This document shows, piece after piece, positions 40,701 through 52,609 of a DNA stretch of 64,000 nucleotides. A model generated the notes under the pieces. The model saw only the letters and a program-made list of their open reading frames with translations. It ran no database searches and was not told the DNA's origin. Numbering within the stretch: position 1 is the first letter of the stretch; every line of letters starts with the position of its first letter. Made by a program: the position numbers and the translations under genes. Source of the DNA: Ancylostoma caninum (Eukaryota; Nematoda; Chromadorea; Rhabditida; Ancylostomatidae); assembly GCA_037903475.1 (NCBI GenBank), contig JBAJFG010000002.1, positions 4,839,501-4,903,500 on the forward strand, given 5' to 3'.

Positions 40701-43631
40701 GTGCGCATGATATCCATACAGGTCCTGTGATCCTTCTTAAACTCCTGCTGCACAACACACGCTCGAATAAGAGTATTTATATTGACAAACTGCAGAATCC
40801 TATAAAATACCTTGTTGTCGTTTAAAAAAAAGCAACTGGGAGCATTATCAAAGGAGAGAGAGTTCTCCTCAACAAAAAGAGAAGATCGCTCAACAAAAAG
40901 AGGGATTAGGATATCGGCCATACAGCATAAGGAAGTAGTGCGTTACTGGCCCACTTACGTTCGGGTGGGATGGTTTGGATCCACAATCAATTGCTTGATC
41001 AGTCTTAATAGTGCATGGGAACTTATTCTAGACCAGTTTCTGCCTTGGTAATAGTTTAACAAAGTGACTGATTAAATGAGGGGATCAGAAGATTTCCGAG
41101 AGAGAAAACAACTACCACCAAATCCACTAACAAACATCTAGAAGCGACATCCATACTTCTGGCATAACTCTAGTAGAGCAGAGGAACTTCTGCTGCCAAC
41201 AAACTTTGATATCAATTGCGATGCAGGGCGAAATACTCTATGTGACCTAACAATAGAAATGTAGTAGTATGAGATGTCATCGCAAGGATCCACAGCACCA
41301 ATTCTGGAGTGAAATGCATCACAGCAGAGACAGAGAGAGAGAGAAAGAGAGAGGAGGGGAGGGGAGGGGAGAGGAGAGAGAGTTCCCCTCGAAACTGTTC
41401 TTTAGAACTTCCCATTTCCCATTCGACAAAGATTAAACGCCTTCACTGAAGTCTTCGGAGACTCGATAAAGTGCTATTCTAGATTTCAAAACAAATGCTA
41501 ATGAAAAAGAACAGGACGAACCTGAAGAGTACTCCAGCTTTCACAGCACACCATAACCCCAACTGGGAAACGGCAGCAGCATCTCGTATCATGCCTACAC
41601 TCAGCAGCTCTATAGCGTAGTCTCGTCTTACTTCGCAACTTTCAGCAAATGACGCACAGGCCTTCACTAAACGAAATAATTCGCTATCTTTGTGTCAGAG
41701 AATTACTGACTGACAATACAACTCCAAAGACGCCTCAATAATTTGGTGAGAGATTCATGTTGAGAAGCGTAAATATGTTGCAGGCAAACTAGATATTCAA
41801 TTAAACTTATACGATTGTTCCACATAGAAATCCAAAAGCCAATGTAAACTACCTAGTAAACTAAGTCGCTAATGGGCAGCAATAAATTTGTCGAAGAAAA
41901 AAAAACGGGAAGTGAAGAGTAACGTTTAATTTCACAATGATGCGAAAGCCAGTAACGAAATGTAGATAACCCACAAAAGTCTAAGGGATCAGAAGCCATC
42001 TTCTTCAGATCCAGTGGGACGTCCTCCTTCTGGATTCCTTGTATTCTATTCTTCATTACGCTTTCGGCCTTCAGAACCGCGCGATGGAGGCAATTGAAAG
42101 TATCAAAGAGCTGAAATCTTTCAGTTACAGTTTTATAAAGACAGAAGAAGAAATCTGCACAGAACAGATCACCTCAAGATTTTCTACTCGGAAGCCTGCA
42201 ACTTTCGGCAAATGCGCAGCCACCCAATTTGCAAAAGCCTGTGTTTCGAATATTGGGAACGTGGGTCGCTCTTCAGCATTCGTTTTCTCCGTCATCGTCA
42301 GGATAGTTTTCGCTGATACTGCCTAACAACGGCGTGATGATTGAAATGAAATGATTGTTCGTAGTGTTTGGCACTGAGCCACGGTATTTTAGACATTCAG
42401 ACAAATTTATACCCGGATAGGAAAGAAACTTACTCTCGACCTCTGATCTCGGTTGAAATCCACGTAGGCTCTGACCATTTCTGTCATAAACATAAGTTGC
42501 TCTACAAGATGGTCGTCCACTCCGTTCTTTTGAGGTGGTTTCGCCTTCTCAAATGCGAGAGCCATTTCAGCCATCTCCCACTCACCTAGGTGAAGCTGTG
42601 AGTAGAGTCAAAACAAAAGCTACTACGTGAAGTAAAGCTCAAAAACTCTGCTTTGCCCATCGAAACAATGAAATTATTGTTGCATAACTGCTTTTGTTCC
42701 AGCTTGCTTCCTATTTCCATCGAAATCGTCAAAAACAGATTCACACCTTCACAACTGCGCAAAATTTCAGCCTCAGAGAAGGAAACTTCCATGAAAAAGC
42801 TATAAGGTCCCTGACAACAGCTAATTTCATGGTTCCATGTGAAAGTCTAGTCAATAACTCTCGAACCACTTAGCAATCACGAGAGAAAATCGGTTATAAT
42901 CAAAAGAAAGTCGGAATGAACATCAACAGTGTAAGATGGTCAGTCAAAAAACGAAACACGCAACGAAGCCGTAGTGAAATGTTACCCCATACTTACCAAG
43001 GTAAACAGACCATCGCAGAGCCAATATTCGAGGGTACAGACTTTTCGGTTCCAGGTGGATAGAGTGACGGAGACAGAGGAGGGCTTTATAGTACTGAACA
43101 GAGGAAGTTCTCATTTTAAACAACAGAACCTAAATTACCAACTTACATCTCCATTTAAAAAGAAGCATGCTGCAAGCCTAAGAGGTAGTTCTGCATAAGA
43201 GTTCTTCATTCCTCCATCTCCGATTACTGGCTGGAGTTTATCCTTCCACACATGGTAACATTTCTACAACTTAAGTTTTGAATTGGAAAATATATTAAAT
43301 TAAGTTGGAAATAATTGCCGGATTCCTAACAGAACTAACCTTAATACTGTTGTAGATTTTGGTTCTATTATGGACAGAAGTGAACTTTGTTATCGCCGTC
43401 AAATATTTAGGACTTGCCGTAGGTTCACAAACATGTTCAGGCTTGAATTCCTCTTTGAGATTAGCGAAAACCTGGAAAACGTCACCCCACTGTGAAGAAT
43501 TAAGACAAATGTGCGAGGGGAAACACAACCTCCTCTTGCACCAAAGCAAGATCGACGAGATAACGGCGCACATATTCGAGGCAGTTGCGGTAGACGTCTC
43601 GTTTGCTTATTGAAGCTGCCTTCTTAGACAT
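34800..43631 (-). CDS. sep-1: Separase (peptidase C50), cohesin-cleaving protease; about twenty exons
   Basis: Separase cuts the cohesin kleisin at anaphase onset. The C-terminal exons are clear: 36,271-36,389; 36,118-36,193; 35,947-36,057; 35,711-35,889; 35,550-35,645; 35,146-35,284; 34,800-34,976. They encode FPWEVIPVFRNSPYVARIP, then YILDPDNNLGDTQ. The catalytic dyad follows: His in MGHGSGSRYF (codon 35,633-35,635) and Cys in SVLMGCG (codon 35,555-35,557). Then come GWGMDGKSAVYDY and CPSVVGCLWTVTDGEIDRY, all hallmark C50 blocks. N-terminal exons include 43,530-43,631 (ATG), 43,340-43,489, 43,147-43,263, 42,997-43,093, 42,434-42,595 and 42,173-42,322. Further pieces lie near 42.0, 41.6, 40.5-40.9, 39.6, 39.1 and 37.05-37.45 kb. 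They read as helical, TPR-like sequence, as expected for this family. Some middle exons are approximate. Active-site residues are intact. Confidence 0.92.
41326..41391. repeat. Purine-rich (GA)n/(GGGGA)n microsatellite within the separase gene
   Basis: About 65 bp of GAGAGA passing into GGGGA repeats, in an apparent intron. Confidence 0.85.
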
Positions 43632-43637
43632 CTAAAT
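43632..43637 (-). promoter_or_regulatory. Trans-splice acceptor (TTTAG) abutting the separase ATG
   Basis: On the minus strand GATTTAG is followed immediately by ATG at 43,631. No upstream exon is evident, so spliced-leader addition is likely and supports this start. Confidence 0.55.
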
Positions 43638-44446
43638 CGTGCTTGGAAGTGATTATCCGCATATTTCTCTACTGTAAACGAGGGAGCTCCGAAAGTAGCA
43701 AATAGGAAATGTGTAGGAACTAAGGACAAGTAAATGCTGGCTGCTCCAAGTGGTGTCAAACAATTCAATTACAAACCATATGCAGACCTGAGAAAGCCAC
43801 GACTGAATCGTCGGTGAAGCAACTTTCAAAAGAACATGCACCCAAGCAGAATATCGAGTTCATACCAAAGATTTCCAATTCCTTCGAGCCACAATAAATT
43901 TCAAAGAAAAATATTACCGCGGTTGTGGCTTTAGAGTGAGGACAACTCGTACAAATCGCAATGTCCATGCAGTCGATCTAAAAGGCTTTAACGCCACTTC
44001 TGGCAGCACTCATCCTATCCGAGTTTGGAATCCTCTCTATTTGACCAATAGTAATCGATAAACGATTAGAATGCAAGTTAACTGATGACATTCAAACCAT
44101 ACGCATAGATCTGTACGAGATTCCGCGCACACTGTCGTGACACTTCGTCGAAAGTGTGACTGCGTACGCCATCAGTTACTATACGCTTCATTTGAATCGT
44201 TATGAAATCGCTCCGTGCTTCCTTCTCCTTACAATTTGGTGAGGTTTAGTAGACGCTGAAGTCGTTGCTGTGCTTTTGTTTTTGATGAAATGGTATTTTC
44301 TAGGTAAAATTGGCAAGGTGGCCAACTGTAGCCTAACGCAAGTGGCCAAACAAGACCATGGTTGGTTTTTTTTTTGTCTGTGATTCTTTTTGGATGCTAT
44401 GTTTAACGGCAAGGATCTTCGCCCATGTGTGAAAATCGTATTTTAG
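43638..44446. promoter_or_regulatory. Shared upstream region between divergent separase and TIM14 genes
   Basis: About 0.8 kb separates the separase start from the first readable exon of the TIM14 gene, which faces the other way. The unseen first exon of the latter must lie here. No specific motif was identified. Confidence 0.35.
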
Positions 44447-46913
44447 AGCGGAGGTTTAATACTCGCAGGTTTGGGGCTGGCCGCGGCCGGCTTTGGCGCT
44501 CGTTATATGCTTCGAAATCAAGCACTTATTAAGAAAGGACTTGAGGCTATTCCTGGAGGCGTAGTGGGTTTTCAGTGTTTCTTTCTTTTACATTTGTTCG
44601 TGAATGGGTTCTAATTCTATTTCTTTTCGTTAACCCTTACCTGTATTTCTACGTTTATTACAAGACAATTTATACTACTGTGCGTGCGTTAGACGCACGC
44701 ATTCATTTGCGAGGAATTTTCCATGAAGACCCGTCAACGCGGTATCCTTATCCTCAATAAAAAGTAGGTGCGACCGCCACCAGGCCGCAAACGCCTGTAT
44801 TAGCGATGCGACCCCCCCCCCCCCATCCTTCATCATATAGGCGCACGCACGTCAAACGCACGCATCTAGTATAAATTGCCCTTATGTAAGCCAATATTGC
44901 TCAGGCTATCAAAATTTTAACGTGTCGTGTGCAATTTTTCCTAGTTACACTTGAAATGAGATGGAGTTATTGTATCGGTGGTTGAAATTGACGGTGAAGA
45001 CTTCTTTGTGCTTCATTTCAGTTTGAAAAATATCATCGTGGTGGATTCGAGCCGAAGATGACGAGGAGGGAAGCTGCAATGATTCTTGGACTTCCGGCTA
45101 CCGCAAAACCAAATCGCATTAAGGAAGCTCACAAGCGCATTATGATCGCCAATCATCCGGATCGAGGTACATTCTTATACTTATTGATTTATTAGCACCG
45201 TTGCCGCAGAGTTTGTTCGAACACCTCTGCGACTCAGGTCGAGCTGCTGTTTCTGACATGTCCTAGCACGCAGTATGCGGATCTAATTTGTTTTGATTCC
45301 CCTAGTCCGTGCTGATTCACGAGGGCTCGTGGAATGGTAGTTCATGTCAGAGTGAGAAATCAAAAGCATTTGCGAATGGCCACGATAATAAGGCTTTTTT
45401 GACCTGTTTCGGAGGCGGCGTCATGGCGGCAAGAGCGACGGCGACGAAATTTGATGCCCAGTGACAAAATACCTATTTACCACGTTCGACTTTCACTGAA
45501 CCTCGGCATCTTGTAAACTATTTGGCGTAGCTTCGTTGAGCCGAGGCGAGGTTGTTAAAGGTCTTTATTAGGCTGACGCGTTTCGGCGAAATCGCCTTCT
45601 TCAGAGCCTGAAAAGTCAATATCGAGCAGTCTACCCAGTCAAATACCTCTTCAACTTCACACAAATTCTTGACCACTCTCGTAATAGCACAGCCAACCGG
45701 AAAAGATGTAGCACCACACTTGCTGCACGATTCACACATGTTGATGGTGGACACTACCGCTACAGAGTCGCTACAGAGTAAGGGCTCTATTGGAGACCCA
45801 TCGCAGATCAAAAGAGAAATCTGTAGATAGGGTGGTAGTTCCCGTGTGATGGAAGTTTTCCTCTTTGCGGTTCATTTTAAGAGTCTTGATGTTTAACCAA
45901 AATGCTTCTAGAGTTTTGCAGGCGGATATTTGTGACTCGTAGGCCAGTCACGACGGAGACGATTTTGACGTATCTTTTACGTCAAAATCGTCTCCGTCGT
46001 GACACTTTAGGTGGTGGCTATCCAATGCATTAGAAGGGCGAGATTTCGATTTTGCCTCTAAATGTTCTTTTACTCGAGCACACAGTGGGCGCGCTGTTTC
46101 GCCAGTACTCGTCCCCGCACTTTTTGCAGATGATCGAAACTACTCCCGCGCTCATACAATTCCCCTGCTTTCCCTCTAGGCGCAAAGACGATCGTAAGGA
46201 CGATTCCGGACAAGTGCTCGTTTCAGGTTGTGGGGGGGTAACTCCACAAGTGCCACCGTACTACTCAGATTCGCCTTTCTCAGACACTGCCTGATTGCAG
46301 TGCTTACCTCGTCGGAATCGAGTGGAAAGTAGAATGGTATTTAATCTGAGATATGTTGGTTGCCTGCTTGTGGTTGTTGTTTGTTGTGGCACCTTCGGGG
46401 ATATGCGATTTTGTACCCATTGGAAATAGCAATTCTTTTTTTGCCAGCTCGTGCGATTCGTTTCTCTCTTCAGCTCCTGTGCAAACATGAGTTGTGGTTC
46501 TGAACATGTTCCACAGTAATGATCTCTTAACTTGCTTTCGGTGCGCTGAGAGTTAGTGTACGACAATGTTTTTTATTGCTGGGTTTGCGGTACCATTTGG
46601 TCTGGTACCCAGTTACCGTTTCTTGCTGCGCCTCGATGCGCGCCGACGCTCCAGAAAAGTGCGGAAGCTGCCATCATTTCATCCACGTCGCGGCAACTTG
46701 TCTGGTCCATACTTATCCATGAACGATCTTCTCGGCGGAAAAAGTCGGAGAGGCCTTCATACATATTCATGCATTATTGCCGTTTTAGCAGAATTGAATT
46801 GAATAATTATAATATTCAGAATACTAAATATCTTGAGATGTTCAGGCGGATCCCCTTACCTGGCAGCGAAAATAAACGAAGCGAAGGATCTGTTGGAGTC
46901 ATCAAAAAGCTGA
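44447..46913 (+). CDS. dnj-21: TIM14/PAM18-type J-protein of the mitochondrial import motor (DNAJC15/19, DNJ-21 family)
   Basis: This inner-membrane J-protein stimulates mitochondrial Hsp70 during matrix protein import. Exons are 44,447-44,560 ([20 protein letters not shown], the membrane anchor), 45,022-45,166 (J-domain with the HPD motif in NHPDRG) and 46,846-46,913 ([17 protein letters not shown], then TGA at 46,911). Phases agree at both junctions. About 108 residues are readable, close to the family's usual 110-120. The ATG is missing from the first readable exon, which is preceded by an acceptor (ATTTTAG). A tiny 5' exon with the start codon should therefore lie just upstream. The second intron (1.7 kb) contains repeat-like sequence and a perfect palindrome. 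Family assignment is firm. Confidence 0.9.
45300..45900. repeat. Repeat-like segment in the second TIM14 intron
   Basis: The segment has a GC content and a long minus-strand open stretch (45,518-45,811, about 97 codons) unlike normal intron. It includes a block reading CTGACGCGTTTCGGCGAAAT and CGCCTTCTTCAGAGCC. It looks like a piece of a transposable element, but no second copy lies in this window and the family is not identified. Confidence 0.3.
45947..46003. repeat. Perfect 26-bp inverted repeat with 5-bp spacer
   Basis: The arm 45,947-45,972 (starting GTCACGACGGAGACG) is an exact reverse complement of 45,978-46,003. The spacer is TCTTT. Transcribed, it would form a strong hairpin inside the second intron of the TIM14 gene. 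Confidence 0.9.
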
Positions 46914-48273
46914 TGTTCTCTTATTACAGTCTGTTTAAAAATAATATACACTTTAGTTGTAGTTGTTTAGAGATCGCGGAAATAATTTTTCAATACATGT
47001 ATATCTGTTTGTCTGCTTCTAGAGAGGTGTCGTTATTAGTGACTTTGACACAGTCGTATTGTTTTTGCGAAGGTGGTCTCTCGCAGAAGCTCAACTCGGG
47101 GTCTTTTACAGATTTATCGCTAGATTTGTTATACACAGTCATGTTTTATTTGTGCTCTTTTGCAACAGAGCATGAAATGAATTGTACATTATCCAATGGT
47201 GTTATTTTCATGTGGTGTTCATGCAAATACACAGTGGTCTGAGCTCTTTTTTTATTGTAGCTAGATGTAATTGTCGCGGAGCTGTGGTTAAGTGCGAATT
47301 AATATTAGAAGTATTGATAATTTGGAGTAATCAGACTAGCACTGAATCTTGGGAGGAGAGAGATGAGAGGAGCGATGTATGTAGAGTGGTGTGGTGCGTT
47401 TCCAGAAGTGATAGCGTGTTCAGTTCAGCCGACAATAACGGAAGCGAACGGTTACGAATGCGCAGAGTTGTGCGATCGCATTCAGGCAGGGACAATGGGG
47501 AAAAGTGAGGTGCGTGAAAAGGGATACTTCCAGCAAAAACCCGATAATAAGGTTATCAAATTCGAATATTCAGAGAAAAAAATGTTCAGCAAAGCACTAA
47601 TAAAAATTTGCAGTGAAGAGCTTTCCGTGATAATATATTCGGTGCGCACCATCATTTTTCGTCTTAAAAGCGTGTTATCGAGTTCCTTTGTCCAGACGTT
47701 TGAAACTATCCAAAAGAGCTGTTCATGGCGCGTCCACTGTTTTCGAAGAAAAAACCATCTCCTACACGCGATACTATTTTAACAAACTGTGTGTCACATT
47801 TTAACAAACTGTGACTTGTGTCACATATCGTCGAGATCGTTTGTTCTGCTATCTTGCCACGTATGTGTGAAAAGGGACTTGTTGAAGATACCCTCGAATC
47901 TCAGTAACTGGACCGAAATTGCGAGTGTGAATCAATTTATCGATCACCACCATCTTCAGAACTATGTTCGGGAGTCCTGCCTTGTGCGCCTTTTTGCTCA
48001 GAATTGTCGCTATCACACCTCTACGTACTTTTTTTGTCGACGAAACTTTCCTATTTCAAGGCAGCACCCGCGGAAATTCCACTCTCACAGATCTTGCTAT
48101 ATTTCTACGCTCAGCGCTGTAGTTAAAACGAAGGCAGTTATCAATTTTGTCAAATCCTATGGAGAAGCGTATTCATATCCCCTGTCGTGTGGTCGTCATC
48201 AGCGGTTGGATTGCATCTGGCTCTCTTCATGAGTTCCAAATAAGGATCTTTTCTTGAAGCCTCGTCGGAAACT
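46914..48273. other. Stretch without a supported gene
   Basis: AT-rich with scattered frames. A fragment at about 48,056-48,085 (CAAGGCAGCACCCGCGGAAA) resembles the inner part of the foldback arms at 2.8-3.1 kb. A TGTGTCACATTTTAACAAAC direct duplication occurs near 47,780-47,810. Confidence 0.4.
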
Positions 48274-50515
48274 ATGAATGTCTTACAGCAGAAGCGAATG
48301 TCTTCATCAGATGGTCTCGCAGAACCGGACTACTCCAGCTTTTCCATTAAGGAGCTAACTGAGGGTACCTTTGCGATGAATACGAATCCAACGGTTGCGA
48401 AAATGTTTCAGACTTTTTTGGGAAAAATTCCAAAAGGTTGCACCAGTTTCCAGGACGAAGAAAGATGCAGGACCATATTCATCTTGGGTAAGAACTCGGT
48501 AGTGGGTGAAAGGCAACTGAAAGGCAAGCACATGTAGAATGTGAGGTTAATGAAGTCCTTGATGCGTTAGATATTGAATGCCGACCGGCGACGGTTTTCC
48601 GTCTAGGTAAGTGGGATGGTGTTCGGCCCCATTTGGTTAAGATGGTGCTTTCATTTAAAACTCACTGGTCTACCGCGCTCGGTAACGCCTACCGCCTCCC
48701 GCTCATCTAGCTAAAGTTCACATACACCGCAGTATGATTCTGGAAGAGCGCAGGCGCGAATTTCACCTTCGCCAAGAAGCTCGCGAGCTTAAAGGCAGGG
48801 GGTCACCTCATTCCGTTGTTGGAGTTAAAGACATATCCTAGGCCTTCTGGTCATGTTGATCTCAGTAATTTACATCAGCAGACTCAAAAGTTACAAAAGC
48901 CCCATTTTTGAAACGCTCGAAATGGCTACATTTTTGGAGCCCGGAGGCGGATCGCTCCAAAAATCCGATTGCTGTGCTGGCTGACTGCCACGGCTGCCGC
49001 GGTGGCCAACGAGTCTTGGCGTGTTCAATCGATAAGATGAACGGCTTCACACATCAACTCGGGTTAGCAAACTGTTACAGACCCCGTCCCAGAAAACGGG
49101 TTTAAAGACCGTTTTGGGACAATTCATGTATACCGCTGGAATCAGCATGTCGAGGAGATGCAGAATCAGCCATTAGCTCAACCACGAATACGAGATGGAC
49201 CTCTGCCTTTAATAGGGGTATCCCATATCGGCAATAGGTGGTGTAGGAAGGGGAGTTGGAAAAAGTATCCGATCTATCTGCAAGGCAGAGTTCGGGAAAT
49301 TTTGACCTCCCACGTTTCTTCGCATAAGCTGAAATGTTTTTTTTTTCGCTGAATGCACGCAGCCTAGGAAAGATTCATCATCTTCATCACCTTCTTTCTA
49401 CTGAGAATCCGGATTTGGTGTTCATGACAGGAACATCGTTTTCTACCAGATTTTCTAATTCCGAAATTACTGGTGGTTTACCTTCTGTTGTTTAGAGCTG
49501 ACCGTAAGGGCACTAAAGGAGGTGGTGTCTGCTGCCTTGTCAAACAGTCACTAATTATGAATGAACACCGCTTAACTACAAATTTGGAGACTGACATCCT
49601 TTGCCTCGATTCATTCCACCTTTTCTCGTCCTCCAGGCGAAGATTTATCTTGATTTACCGTCTGCCCAACTCTACCGTTAAAGGCAGCGTCCCACCTCAA
49701 AATCATTTTTGAGATCTCAACATGAAAAAAATCTCCAGGAGCTGGCGATCACAATGGTATACGTGATTTCATGCAAGACTGGTGAAATACCCCATTTCCG
49801 AGCCCCAGTTTTCAAGGAGCCTTTGGGGTGAGACAGGGGCGGAGTTAAGAGACTTTCCGAATAATTCACTCCAGGAAGCGCACCTCCTGAAGAAATTCAT
49901 ATTCTTCGTGAGAGTTCCTCATCGACTCCCTAACACAATTGAAACTGTCCTACATGTTTGGCTAACAAAGGAGTTCGCGGTTCGGAAACCCTAAAATTCT
50001 GCCTTGACTTCGGAGCAAATGTGGGATTGCAAGCTTTCCGCCCAACGTACTCCTTTGCTCGCCACAAATGGAGCGCTATTTTCATTGGGTTAGGGAGTTG
50101 ATGAGGAACTCTCACGAGTAATATGAATTTCTTCAGGAGGTGCGCTTCCTGGAGAGAATTACTCGGAAATTTTCTTAGCTCCGCTCAAAGGCTCCTTGAA
50201 AACTGGGGCTCGGAAATGGGGTTTTTCCGCAGTCTTGCATGGGATCACGTATACCGTTGTGATCGCCAGCTCCTAGAGATTTTCTCCACATTGAGATCTC
50301 AAAAGCGATCTTGAGGTGGGACGCTGCCTTTGAAGATGATAAGGATCTCACTGAGCTCTTAGAAAATCTGTGTGTAACAGAAAGCACTGTTGTTGTTCTG
50401 GGGGATCTCAACGTCGAGGCAAATTGGGTAGTTTTCATGTCTCCAAATTCAAGCCACCGGACTATCCTCAATTTTCTTTCCACTTTCGGATTTGTACAGA
50501 ACGTTCGTAAACCTT
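48274..50515 (+). mobile_element. Degenerate endonuclease-type LINE (CR1/jockey-like), interrupted
   Basis: Plus-strand pieces resemble the first ORF and endonuclease of a non-LTR retrotransposon. 48,274-48,700 reads like an ORF1 with FRLGKWDGVRPHLVK. 49,350-49,450 contains NARSLGKIHHLHHLLSTENP followed by DLVFMTGTS. 49,500-49,680 has GGGVCCLVKQS and FILIYRLPNST. 50,330-50,515 has VVVLGDLNV, an apurinic-endonuclease-type motif. Several stops and frameshifts break it. A foldback element (49,680-50,331) splits the endonuclease, and an RTE insertion at about 50,516 cuts off the reverse transcriptase. It is dead. Confidence 0.7.
49680..50331. repeat. 652-bp foldback element inserted in the LINE endonuclease
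   Basis: The ends are AAAGGCAGCGTCCCACCTCAA at the left and its mirror TTGAGGTGGGACGCTGCCTTT at the right. The arms are about 290 bp each and match as inverted copies at roughly 85% by eye (for example CGAGCCCCAGTTTTCAAGGA and GGAAGCGCACCTCCTGAAGA). No coding capacity. The LINE reading frame resumes after the right end. Confidence 0.85.
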
Positions 50516-51695
50516 ACTTACTTAGGTACTTAGATGGCCCGTCTTCACCTGTTGTGCGAGCCCCAGCATAGCATCCATTCGGTTCTTTCTTTCACCACCG
50601 TCATCCAGAAGCACCGTGGCCGACGCTGACGAGAAGTTTGACTCGTTTCCAGCTGAGCATTCAGCTTGTTCATCCGTGTGGCGAATACGTCTGCCCATCT
50701 CGTTGGTGGTCTCGCTCGGTCGTTTCGTCTCTCTCGGGATCCACTCCAAAGTCCTTTTTGTCCATCTATCATCTTCCCTTCTCATTATATGACCGACCCA
50801 TCGATGTTTCCCTTTCGACACGTATTCCGCTGGAACATGAAGACGGGATATCCGCCGTAAATCGGAGCTGTGAAGTCCGGCTCGCAGTTGTGTGCGTATT
50901 ACCTCAGAAGAGAACGTTCGAGCGCTCTGTGCACAGTGCGTAGTGCCTTTGACGTGGTCGACGTGTCTGCCCACGTCTTCGCAGCGTAGCAGAGTGCTGG
51001 AAGAATCGTAGAATTAAAAAGATGAGCACGGAGGTCGGGATCCTCCAGCTGGTCTGTGGCTTCTCTGAGAGGCCCGAACGCGGTCCACGCTGCTCTTCTT
51101 CTTCTATCCAACTCTTCTTTAAGGTCGTTCTCCATGTTCATTGAACGTCCTAGGTACACATAGGACATCGTCTCCGTTATCTGGGATCCTTCAAGTTCTA
51201 GAAGACGTTTCTCATGAACTTGGTCTTTGTCCTGTTGATTCGCAGCCCTATCCTTTTCCCAACTTCGTTTAGCTCGTTGAGCATCGCCTGCGCTTCATCG
51301 GTACTACTCGAAAAGAGAACGATGTCGTCTGCAAAACGAAGGTTTGAGAGGAATCTTCCATCTACTCGAGTACCCCTTTCGTCCCAATCGAGTGATTTCA
51401 TTGTCCACTGTAAGGCGGCGGTAACAGCTTGGGCGATATAGGCGACACACTCCTTTCGCTACCGGAATGGTAATTGGGCGCTGGAAAAGCTGCACCGTTG
51501 CAGAGCATTGACGGTAGCAGTCGGCACATATGATGGATCCACTCCTTGGTCGACTAGTGCTGACAGTATGGCATTTGTTTCAACGCTATCGAATGCTTTT
51601 CCGTAATCGACGAAGGTTAGGACGAGGGGACTTCGATAACCCTCGAAACGGTTGTTGTCCATGGATGTAATATAAATGTAATATAAATAATCCAT
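50516..51695 (-). mobile_element. 5'-truncated RTE-type LINE, reverse transcriptase and C-terminal part
   Basis: Minus-strand frames contain reverse transcriptase blocks: LVLTFVDYGKAFDSVETNA near 51,600, then LSNLRFADDIVLFS near 51,320 with the catalytic FADD. The thumb-like region (MNMENDLKEELDRRRRAAW; RAHLFNSTILPALCYAAKTW) lies at 50,900-51,168, followed by HRWVGHIMRREDDRWT. The order and wording are those of RTE-clade elements. The frame is broken at least three times and the endonuclease is missing. The 3' end carries short AAGTA-type repeats (about 50,516-50,535), as usual for RTE tails. Inactive. Confidence 0.8.
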
Positions 51696-51710
51696 GTAAT
51701 AAAAATATTA

Positions 51711-51899
51711 GCACATCAGGTAGTTGCTTGTCTGAGGACGTTTGGAACGTTGCTTTTTTAAAGATTTGAATGTGTTTTTATTCCACTAGGGCTGCACAGA
51801 AAAAAAAACGACGAAAAAACATTCGAATAAAAAAGCAACGTTCCAAACGGCCTCAGACAAGCAACAACCTGATATGTGAAGCAACAACCTGATATGTGC
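51711..51899. repeat. Small foldback element
   Basis: The left arm from 51,711 (ACATCAGGTAGTTGCTTGTC ... TTTGGAACGTTGCTTTTTT) is mirrored at 51,829-51,879 (AAAAAAGCAACGTTCCAAAC ... GACAAGCAACAACCTGATAT). The right end is followed by a second tandem copy of GAAGCAACAACCTGATATGTG. Confidence 0.8.
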
Positions 51900-52008
51900 T
51901 ACTATATCCAAAAAAGAAACTACAATAATGGATTAAAACAAAGAAAACCCACCTTTTTGCCGATTGAGAGTGGCGCCGTTGATCTCAACAGCTGATCAAT
52001 TTGACCTA

Positions 52009-52150
52009 CAGTACTTCTCAAAAATACCTGCCTCACACGCTTCTGCTGAGCCGCGCCGCATCACCTATGCATTATCACACGTGGTGTGACGTGACTAAGC
52101 TGACGGGCGGTTCAGCATGAGGTAAAAATTTTTGAGAAAGACTGTACGCT
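52009..52150. repeat. Small imperfect foldback element
   Basis: TACAGTACTTCTCAAAAATAC at the left is mirrored by TTTTTGAGAAAGACTGTA at the right. Inner CTGAGCCGC and GCGGTTCAG also pair. Confidence 0.55.
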
Positions 52151-52609
52151 GTCAAGACGGCCGCCCCGCAGGCGCGCCGCCACGACGTTTCCCGCCGGCT
52201 GAGGGGACTCGTCGTTTCGGATAGACTGTACCGTATTTATTGACACTTTCACGAACGTCGAAGCAGCTCCCTTGTCTCAACAGATATAATAATTTATGCT
52301 GCTTCTCGAAGTTTATTTCATTTGAGGGATTTTGTACAGCGAGTGCTCGCCTTAAAGCTTCTTCTGCAACTGCTGCAGGATTGAATAATACAGTTTATTG
52401 ACAAAAATAATAATAATACTGTACTGATGGAATAGCGGTATTAAATTTCGCATCGACCGACTGCAGTACGATCAGCGGTTGAGAATGGAAGTTGCAGTTT
52501 CTTGAATGCTTCTCGAAGCCCCTATTCTACTTGATGACAGGCACAGTGATGCCGCATATATGGTGATGGTAGAGCACTACGTTAGCCTGTAAATGTCAAC
52601 ATCGGTGTT

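Noticed and set aside
46556..47242. 228-codon plus-strand frame crossing the last TIM14 exon
   Set aside because: It overlaps a firmly identified exon in another frame and is AT-rich and Cys/Phe/Tyr-heavy, as chance frames are here.
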